Part shown: piece by piece, positions 19,273 through 26,814 of the stretch
Position numbering within the stretch: position 1 is the stretch's first letter
Layout: each line of letters opens with the position of its first letter
Assembly: GCA_900175165.2 (NCBI GenBank)
Contig: FWWN02000222.1
Span: 1 to 26,814, forward strand
Length of the DNA stretch: 26,814 nucleotides
DNA from: Rhizomucor pusillus
Taxonomy: Eukaryota > Mucoromycota > Mucoromycetes > Mucorales > Lichtheimiaceae
Direction: 5' to 3'
Notes under the pieces: generated by a model
The model's database searches: none
The model's input: only the letters and a program-made list of their open reading frames with translations
What the model was told of the DNA's origin: nothing
Translations under genes and position numbers: made by a program

Positions 19273-20693
19273 TTATTCAGAGTTGACCTGGTCAGTTGGT
19301 GGTGGTGCAGGACTGGGCGATGATGGCTGTTGACGAGGGTAACTATGGGGCGGTGTCAGGGGGTACGGCGGGAACCCGCCGTTTGTGGTGGAAATATTGT
19401 ATGCCGAGGATGCAGCAAATGTCCGCTTTGATAGTTGATCTAAAAGGTCATGAATAAGCAATCATTTGCCGTGAGAACGTGATCCATACAGCGTCGTCAC
19501 TTACCCATTAAACTTGGCATACTCGTGGTTTTCCATTCCTCGCTCCAGTGATGTGATCGAGAGGATGAGGGCGGACTGGGTTGCTGGGCAACCATCTGAC
19601 CATTATGCAATTCAGTTTTGATCGGCCAGCCATTGGAGGTCTGCTGACCTGTCGGTGTGGTTGTAGAAGGGACCAGGCCAGCGGGAGGGGTCGATAAGGA
19701 TGACTGCGGCGCTAATGGCTGCAACATAGACGAGTTGGATGTTGAGGAAGTGGATGAGGATGAAGGTGACAACGAAAGGTTGAGCATCGAGGAGGTTAGA
19801 GGTTGTGCCTGTCCCGAATTTTGCCGCATCATTGCAGTTGGCGACAAGGGCGGCGGAGGTGGTGAAGGGGAGGATGTACAGAAGTCATAGTCCTTTGCTC
19901 CGCCACTGTTGGGTGGTGTTGCATACCTGGCCGCGGCGCTGGTGGATGTTTCCCGGAATAAAGCCGGCGGTGGCGACATGCCTGGTATACGCCTATCTGC
20001 ATGAGCAAAACAAAGAAAAAAGGGAGTTTCAAGCTAGGAGTTACGACTCTGACCTCGTTTCTTTTTCAGGGCATGCGCGGTGCGCAGTTCTGCCTGTTCC
20101 TTGGCAACGCTGATACCTTGGACTGAATGACGATGCTGTCGCACCATCTTGGGCGGAGAGGATAGTTTGTGGAACGCGCCGGTTGCATCTGTACTTGTCA
20201 TTGCCAATGGACTGTTTGTTGCAGGTTGGAAAGCAGACATGAGTTTCTCGATTCGGCGCAATCTGTCTTCGATCCTGTCAATAGCGTCGGCGTCTGCTGG
20301 GCTTGCAGAAAAGTTGGATGTGGGCACGCCCATCGACCTCTTGCGACGCTCGGAATTGTTCACACACTCGACACCTGCGCTTGCACAGAATGCACAGGGG
20401 TTGCCACCATCGCACTTTGTTTTGCGTCGCCGGCATGTCTCGCACGCTGATCCGGAACTCAACCGCCGCGCGTTGCTTGTGCTGAAAACTGAGCGAGATA
20501 GGTCGGACACTACGCTGTACACGCAATCGATACACGACTCACTGCAGTGCGAGCATGGACGTTGGCCGTTGCATTGTCTCCTACGTCGTCGGCACGGCTC
20601 ACATGTCCGCACAAGTGGACGCCTCTCGGAAAGAACGAGGCGGCTTTGATTGGTGCTGGAGGATTTCCGATTTGGAGGTGGACTGGGTGGCAT
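19273..20693 (-). CDS. Transcription factor with two tandem Zn2Cys6 clusters
   Basis: Probable nuclear regulator; targets unknown. Three exons, 20693-20054, 19996-19505 and 19439-19273, give about 432 aa. Two complete binuclear clusters follow each other: residues 31-57 (CEPCRRRRRQCNGQRPCSHC, then SESCIDC) and 84-110 (CETCRRRKTKCDGGNPCAFC, then ASAGVEC). Both fit CX2CX6CX5CX2CX6C. A short helix IDRIEDRLRRIEKLMSAF (about 138-155) looks like the dimerisation coil that usually follows a single cluster. The rest is Ser/Pro/Gln-rich, including SPSPPPPPLSP, with no fungal-specific middle homology domain. Introns are 57 nt (donor GTCAGA, weak) and 65 nt (GTAAGT), both phase 1. The ATG at 20693 has A at -3. 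Zn2Cys6 factors usually carry one cluster, so the pair is unusual. Confidence 0.88.
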
Positions 20694-20924
20694 CTTGCTC
20701 TTTCTTGTCAAAAAGTTTTAAGTTGTTGGCTTGGAAAACTATGAAAGGGCTTTCGTGTCAAAAGTTATCGGAGAGAGGAAAGGAAGAAGAAACTCTTAAT
20801 GGTAGTATTCCGAAGTCACAGATGACTTGAATATGGAAAAGTAGGGGGTGGAACGAACAAGTATATGCGCGAGGACAAGAATGGGTCCAAGAAGTTGGAG
20901 GAAGAGGAGGATGTGAGGACGACG

Positions 20925-21020
20925 GAGAGAGAAAAAGAAAGAGAGATAGAGAGAGAAGAAGAAGAAGAAAGAGAGAGAGGAAGAGAAAGAGAGATGGAGA
21001 GGAGAATGGAAAGTGGAAGA
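20925..21020 (-). repeat. Long polypurine/polypyrimidine tract upstream of the Zn2Cys6 factor
   Basis: Nearly uninterrupted G/A on the plus strand (GAGAGAAAAAGAAAGAGAG and similar), so CT-rich on the factor's coding strand, about 230-330 bases upstream of its ATG. Such tracts are common in fungal promoters and leaders. Confidence 0.7.
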
Positions 21021-21371
21021 GAAAGGAATTCGGTACGACGCCAGGTCATCGGTTTCGTACATCCGGGCCCCGGTTATGTGTGTCACCTTGGAGTCCTACC
21101 TTAAAACGGCAATTCGCTCGAGCGACGAAATGCCCTATCAAAGAGAGGGCTCGTGTCCCTTCCGAGAGCGTGCCCGCGCAACAAGCGAAGAAGAAAAGAA
21201 TGGATATATTCGAGATGATAGAAAAACAGAGTTAGGTTGCACCTGACAAGCCAAAACTTTGAGTCAATGAAGCACTACTCGAGTACTTATTGTAACACAT
21301 TATTCAGGAGGTTCTTCTTCCTCCCTCCTTTCATCTTTTTTTTTGTCTCTTTGGGTGCGGCGACGGACGGC

Positions 21372-21386
21372 GGGCGGGTGGGCGGG
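21372..21386 (+). other. G-quadruplex-forming motif
   Basis: Four GGG runs separated by single bases (C, T, C): GGGCGGGTGGGCGGG. This is the tightest class of quadruplex motif. It stands about 680 bases upstream of the Zn2Cys6 factor start. Confidence 0.7.
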
Positions 21387-21905
21387 CAACGGATCTTGTT
21401 GCGGGGATCGTCCACCAACCTTTGCGGAGGATGAAGGGGACTCAGGTACATACCAATGGGAACACAGGAATATGTTTCACATCCATTTCAAGCGCGACCC
21501 TCTTGACTTCCTTATTCTTGCGTTGCTGTGATGCCGCCCATCAGTGCACACATCAGGTTTTTTCTTGTTGCCTTGAAGGTTTTGGGGGCTTTGATTGTTT
21601 AGTTTTCTGTTTTGCAAAGATGGCACCTCCTCTGTGCTGCCGACAGACTCGCTTGTTGGCTTCGGGTGCGATTTCGGCGACAGAAATTCCGTATTCTCCT
21701 GGGCCCAAAGTCATGGGGTCTGTCGCCTCTCTTGTGTGGTTGAAAAAAAAGAAAGTGTTACGCTATGTTACGATAGCAAACTGGAAAAGGCCTTGTTAGG
21801 CCGTGTCGCCATGTGATGCGGGAACTTGCTGATGGGCGCATCGGTTGTTCCGGAGCCGTTCCGAGGCGAATACTAGGTCAACAAAGGGCGGCACAACCGG
21901 CAGCG

Positions 21906-21922
21906 TCGGTCGGTCGGTCGGT
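21906..21922 (+). repeat. TCGG tetranucleotide tandem repeat
   Basis: Four consecutive TCGG units followed by a partial one, in the spacer downstream of the kinase gene. A CAG-rich stretch (CAGCAGCAGCAAT) follows shortly after. Confidence 0.75.
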
Positions 21923-22434
21923 GCTGGCAGCAAGCAGCAGCAGCAATAGCCACAACCCACGCCATGCATAAATCTCTGTGGGCTCATGCTCACTAGAACG
22001 TTTCGACAGAAATCAACAAACAATGTTACATACGCCCCCAAAAATTTTATACGCTCATAGGTGTACAAAGATAATAGCTCTCTCAGTTTATCCTCATTTG
22101 GTCATCCCTTTGTCTCACGTTTAAAAACCGATGCCAGAACGTCATCACCATTTGTGAAGCGAAATCATCATCGGCGTTGTTTGCTGCTTGCGACTATTTA
22201 TACAAGGATGTCAATGTAAAAAGAAATATGGAATAAATTCTATGTTACATGTAATAGCTAATGGGTACTCTTGCTGGTATTGTCATTGGAAGCTCCGGCG
22301 CTGTAGTAATATTCATCAACCAACACCGCAGCGTGTTTGCTGCTATTTTCAAAACCTGTGGATGAACGCATGCTATGCATAATATGATCTCGGTTAATAT
22401 CTCCCACTCTGACGGCTTGTGATTTTAGAAACAC

Positions 22435-25400
22435 TCACTTGTTCGGACTAACTAGTTTGAATTTACGTCTGTGGGATGAACTCGTGGTCGTGCTGCTACT
22501 GCTGCTGGTGCTGTTCACTTGCGTAATCCATTCATGCCGCAGAGCTTCGTGCGGTCGCATTCGGCGTTCTGGATCCCACTGCAGGCACCGCTCGATGAAA
22601 TCAATAAACCATGCATCGTGACAACGAAGTGCATGCGAAAGGGTCTTGGTCCCGGGATATCGTTTCCTTCCCTTTGAATTTGCCAAAATCCTAGGCTTGC
22701 CGCTCGAATCTAACATCCGAATATTTTTAGTGATTTTTTTCCTTAGGATGCCTCTTAACGTGCACACTTACCGAAAAACAGCTTCTTTCGAGTGCTTTGC
22801 TCTATCAAGTATCGGTCGGGTGTACCCAAAATTTCCATGATGCATGCCAACTGCTCTTGCTCGCTTTCGCCGGGGAATATGGGAACACCGGTGTACAGTT
22901 CTGCCAAAATGCAACCGAGACTCCACATGTCAATCGCCATCCCGTATGAAATACCAAGAATAACTTCGGGAGCGCGGTAGAATCGACTTTGAATGTACGT
23001 GTATACTATGTAAAATCCAGTCAGTCAGCAGAAATGCGAATTGACGTAGTTACTCAAGGACGCTTGCCTCGCTCATGCTCCAAGCAGCTGCTACCGAAAT
23101 CTATGACTTTGATCGTACTTTTTGTCGGATGTTTGAGCAAGATATTCTAGTTGCATTGTCGATACAGCTTTAGAATCTGAAAAACTTTAAAAAATTTTGT
23201 AGCGTACCTCTGGTTTCAAGTCGCAGTGGATAACCTTGTGCTCATAAAGGATACAAAGTGATCTCAGTATTTGTATAGTAAACCTAACATGACACAATAT
23301 TTAGCATAAAGTGACTGAAAGGAAAAAACAAAATTTTCAGCTTTACCTTCTTATCAGATTCAAGCTGAAGCCCTGGAAATGGTTGCTCTTGATAAATTCG
23401 TAAAGGTTCATGGAAAGACATTCAAAAGCAACGCACAAATGACCACGAAAGTAAAAATAATGAGTCATTCGGATATTGTGGTACTTGTCCTCAGGATCCT
23501 ATTATCAAGCAAAAGAAAAGCTTAAGCAGAGCCTTACAGCTTCCTCTATCATTTCCTGACTTACCCACTCCACGAGCTTTTGCAAAATATTGACTTCAGT
23601 CATCGCCTGCGCGTGGAACCGTCGCTTATTCCGAATAAGCTTGACTGCAACCGTCTGGCCTGTCTTGTGGTCAATGCATTTCAAGACCTGTCCAAACGAG
23701 CCTTGGCCCAAGAGTTGCAAAATTTCGTATCTGTATGCCAAATGATCATGTATCACAATGTGGTAATCTCCCCGCTCGTCATCGTAGCCATAGTTGAGCG
23801 CCGGCTTATCTGGAACGGCTGGCACTTTCTTTGCATGCGGACCCATAAAATAAATATGTTCGTACTCTTGGACTTCGCTGTGCTCGTAGGGCGTCAGGTA
23901 TTGAGCGTAGAATTTCAAAATCGTTTGTGGACCTTTAGGTGAACGCGTTGTCGTTGTCGTTGATTTTGTTGTCGCTCCCGCCGTCTCAGATGCCTTTTTG
24001 GCTGACGTTGCTATCTGCGTAGTGTGTTCGGTCTTTGTGGATGCTATTAAACCGCCAGCTTGATAGTCCTCATCGATTGCATGTTTTACAACCATCGACT
24101 GTAATTTGTCGTGTAGGCTGAGCGTTCGCTTCCGAGCTGGACAAAATCATGCTTGTTAACAAAAACGGCACTGCACTGCATTGCATTAGCTTTGTGTATT
24201 CCTTACCTTTCTCTGGATTTTCGGGCTCTAAGGGAGTGTCAAATGCTTTGCGGCTTGGAGTGTAAAACGATGCAGCGCGTGCTAAAGATCCAGTCGCGGT
24301 GGTGGAAACACTCGACTTGCGAGCCTGCGTTTGACTATCCACGGATGCATGCGCCTTTTGTTGCGCAGATGATGGTAACTTCGGATGCAAAGATGCATTT
24401 CTAGTTGGCAAAGGTTCGTGGATATCGGTTGCAACAAACTTTGGTCTGATTTTGGGAGATGTTGGCGGTGTCAGGGTACTAGTCAATTTTGGCTGATGAC
24501 CACTGGAAACCCTTTGCTCGGTCGTGGCTCTGCTGTTTTTCTTCTTCTTGGCTTTGCCTTCAGAGGAAGCTGTCTCATCCTCACTGCTGGTTCCGCTGGT
24601 CACGGCTGGAGTCGAAGACGCAGAGTAAGAATATTTAGTCTTAGGGATAGGTAGTCTTGTAGGCGTAATTGCTGTGTAACTTAAGGGTGATTTCTGGGTT
24701 GCTTTACGCATAGTTCCTTCAGGGATCGTCACATTGATCGGCCCCAGTTTCATAGGTGGCAGTGGTACTGATGGAACTGGAGGTGGAGTTGCGAGGCTTC
24801 CTGGCAAAGTCTATCATCGGCAAAAGAAACATATTAGCTCCAGGTGTCACGGCAAGCTTGGAATTAATGAAATATCTACTAACCCTTCCACGGCGTCTGT
24901 GACCAGATGTTGATTTTTTAGATTCATCTTGCGAGCTGCTAATAGGGATTGTTTCCTTCTTGGGCGTCATTCCTTGCGGACTGGGTACAAAGAGGGAGGT
25001 CTCTTTCATTATGCTCTCCATAAGATCGTCGCTTCCACCACTCCATCTATTAAGATCGTTGTCTTCAGTGTCAGCCAGCGACGATCCTCTGCTGATCTTG
25101 TGTCGTATTGTCTTCTTTGATGATCCAAATTCATCTCCTGAAATGCTAGCGCTGCTAGCACGGCTGCTGGAATCATGTTTACTCGGTTTCCTTTCGCTTG
25201 CAGTGTTTAAATGGGAATGATGTTTTGGAACAGGCGGCACGGGAGGTATATGTTGGTCTGCCATCGAGTCATTCGCTGCAGCTGCAAAAACATCGCTGTC
25301 GGATAGATGGCTCTTGGTGGGCTTTTCAGGTCGTGCATGGGTGCTAGCATCATTTGAGATATTGGATCGACTAGCACTGGGCGTAACTGCTTTCTTCTTG

Positions 25401-26608
25401 GTGCCAGAAGATGTAAACTTGGCAGGCAAGCTTTTGCGACCCTCCAATTCTTTCGGTTTCCGTTCTTTGCTTAGACTTAATTTGCGTTTCACGTTGCTAA
25501 TTATGTTAGCTGTCAAGGTCTGATCGGTGTTACTCGATGATTTTCGTAGATTATCGCTAGACGTATTCGGTCTTGAAGAGATGCGTGGAGGGCGTGGTAC
25601 TATCTGCGGTGCATTAATTTCGTCTTTGATCTGCTTAACGTTTACGTTCGGGAGACTAGGTGGATCGTCTACCGTGGTATCTGCAGGCGGAGGTGGTGGT
25701 GACTTGAGTACGCGTGATCTGGATCTCGTTGTGGTTCTCGTAAAAGATATGGAAGGGTTTGGGTCGATTTCTCGGGCTTGCTGTTCGATTGTACTCTCGT
25801 TGGTAGAACGCAACGATTTCGCTTTCGGCCTTAAGCTATTTCCACGCTTCTTTATCTCTGCATCGTGTGCTGACTGCCGGCGTCTTCTATTTTCCTTATT
25901 CATTGGTCCTGCTGGCTGCTGATCTAGCCAATTCTGCGCAGCGGAGACAGTGGCCATTAGATCTGATGAAAGCGGGCCTATTTTATCCAAACTGGGAGAT
26001 GACGGCGCTTTGTGATTCCTTAAAGCCGGCTTGTAATAACCATGCGATTGAGATGCAGAGGGAGTAACCAAGGAAGCCCCTGAAGACACGTGGCGCCGCA
26101 GACCAGTGTTATTAGATGAAGATGAGGATGATATGCTTTCTGCTGATTTCTTGGACCGGAGGCTGTGCGTGGGGGAAGTGCTCTCTCCTCCTGACGATTG
26201 GATCGAGCTGCTTCTAATTGATGCGACTGGTACGGCTAGCTCGTTTGCTGCATGCTGAGCATGTTTTCTGCCTAATATGCTGTCAAATGCACTGACGAGG
26301 CTCTTGCGGCGTTGATGTGCAGCCAAAGAGGACTTGCGTCCATGCGTTGACTTTTGTGTTTCGGAGCTGCTACCGCTGCTATGAAAACTTTGCACCATCT
26401 CGCGTATGCTTTTTCGGCGAGATACCGTCGCAGCTTTGAGGGAACTCGTACGCGAGCTGTTTTCATGGTCAGACTTTGAAGTTGAAAGAGGAGCTGGACC
26501 ATACGAGTCCTGTTCCTGCGACAAAAATCGATCGTTTTTAGAGGCCTGGAGCTGCTGCCACTGGACCCAAGAGTCGTTCGACAGGTCGGACACACTCGAA
26601 GATGACAT
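22435..26608 (-). CDS. DYRK class 2 protein kinase (Pom1/DYRK2-like)
   Basis: Dual-specificity Ser/Thr kinase related to polarity and cell-size kinase Pom1. Eight exons: 26608-24884, 24810-24207, 24136-23565, 23498-23347, 23283-23208, 23146-23068, 23005-22772, 22709-22435; about 1238 aa. Residues 1-850 are disordered, Ser/Lys/Arg-rich, with RRKS sites and a KEN motif (238-240). The DYRK homology box (EYEHIYFMG in about 857-880) precedes the kinase domain (about 912 to 1215): GQGSFG (920-925), Lys942 in VAVK, HCDLKPEN (Asp1039), DFGSS (Asp1059) and activation loop [13 protein letters not shown] with the autophosphorylated second Tyr at 1073. Intron 6 (23006-23067) has a GC donor. The ATG has A at -3, but the frame stays open upstream to about 26778 and a GGCAG acceptor-like site lies at about 26717, so an extra 5' exon is possible. 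The stop overlaps a GTGAGT donor-like sequence. Confidence 0.94.
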
Positions 26609-26814
26609 TGTGTTGCTGGAATCGCGGAGCGTCTGTTGCTTTCGCTTGAAGCGGTAGTTCCTGGTCGTAAGGTTTCCGCTGCTGCTTGGGGATGGACAAG
26701 ACTTTCCAAGTGCTTTCTTCTGCCAAACAAATGAAGGGAGATCGGGAAAGATGCAGAAGCAATGACGTGTGTGGTTTTACGATTCAGGAGGAGCGTGTCA
26801 GGGCGAACAAGGGT
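26609..26814. other. Upstream flank of the DYRK gene at the window edge
   Basis: Read on the minus strand, the frame of the kinase is open from about 26778 to its ATG with no in-frame ATG. A pyrimidine-rich CTCCCTTCATTTGTTTGGCAG at about 26717-26737 looks like a splice acceptor. The true first exon may lie outside the window. Confidence 0.4.

Larger units (their letters stand above)
20694..22434. other. Long spacer between the Zn2Cys6 factor and the DYRK kinase
   Basis: About 1.74 kb. It holds the promoter and leader of the Zn2Cys6 factor and the 3' flank of the kinase, both on the minus strand. Next to the factor is a strong purine tract (about 20925-21020), a pyrimidine tract on the transcribed strand. 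A perfect G-quadruplex motif lies at 21372-21386 and a TCGG tandem repeat at about 21906-21922. No open frame shows a domain; no tRNA or rRNA was recognised. Confidence 0.55.

Noticed and set aside
19657..19890. Acidic plus-strand frame opposite the Zn2Cys6 factor
   Set aside because: It is the complement of the Ser/Pro-rich coding exon.
21422..21816. Open frames between the Zn2Cys6 factor and the kinase
   Set aside because: No domain and no splice structure; atypical composition for a gene.

Overview
The window is nuclear DNA from a filamentous fungus, most likely an early-diverging one (Mucoromycota, probably Mucorales). Coding regions are cut by about 31 short introns (52-94 nt) with GT-AG ends and CTAAC/CTGAC-like branch points. 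Genes are monocistronic and lie on both strands. ATP-citrate lyase is one fused polypeptide, whereas ascomycetes split it into two genes. A decayed DDE transposase resembles Mucorales-type elements. Species cannot be set from the sequence alone.

Layout, left to right. (1) 85-3732, minus: fused ATP-citrate lyase, 2 introns, which makes cytosolic acetyl-CoA. (2) 4487-6023, minus: C2H2 transcription factor with two separated finger pairs and a poly-Q run. (3) 6024-7735: long, low-complexity, gene-free divergent spacer. (4) 7736-8172, plus: ribosomal protein eL31. (5) 8958-10063, plus: NADP-type zinc alcohol dehydrogenase of the cinnamyl-alcohol/ADH6 family. (6) about 10250-10571, plus: frameshifted relic of an IS630/Tc1-like transposase. 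(7) 10748-15391, plus, 12 exons: Rom1/2-type Rho GEF with DEP, Cys-rich knuckle, DH, PH and CNH domains. (8) 15632-16877, plus: tRNA ligase consisting only of the nucleotidyltransferase ligase domain, without the kinase and cyclic phosphodiesterase domains. (9) 17028-17991, plus: Vti1-type Qb-SNARE. (10) 17988-18387, minus: small RRM-like protein whose stop codon overlaps the Vti1 stop codon. (11) 19273-20693, minus: transcription factor with two tandem Zn2Cys6 clusters. (12) 22435-26608, minus, 8 exons: DYRK class 2 (Pom1-like) protein kinase with a long Ser-rich N-terminus; one of its introns is GC-AG.

The genes do not form a cluster or pathway. They are mostly housekeeping and signalling genes: lipid precursor supply, translation, tRNA splicing, vesicle fusion, cell-wall Rho signalling and polarity kinase, plus two regulators. 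No CRISPR, phage, biosynthetic cluster or convincing tRNA/rRNA gene was seen. The points most worth following are the ligase-only tRNA ligase with its odd leader, the tandem Zn2Cys6 regulator, the paired C2H2 factor, the unassigned RRM-like protein and the transposase relic. I did not find a clear new multi-gene system. Exon joins were made by hand from frame, splice consensus and family similarity, and none is confirmed by transcripts.
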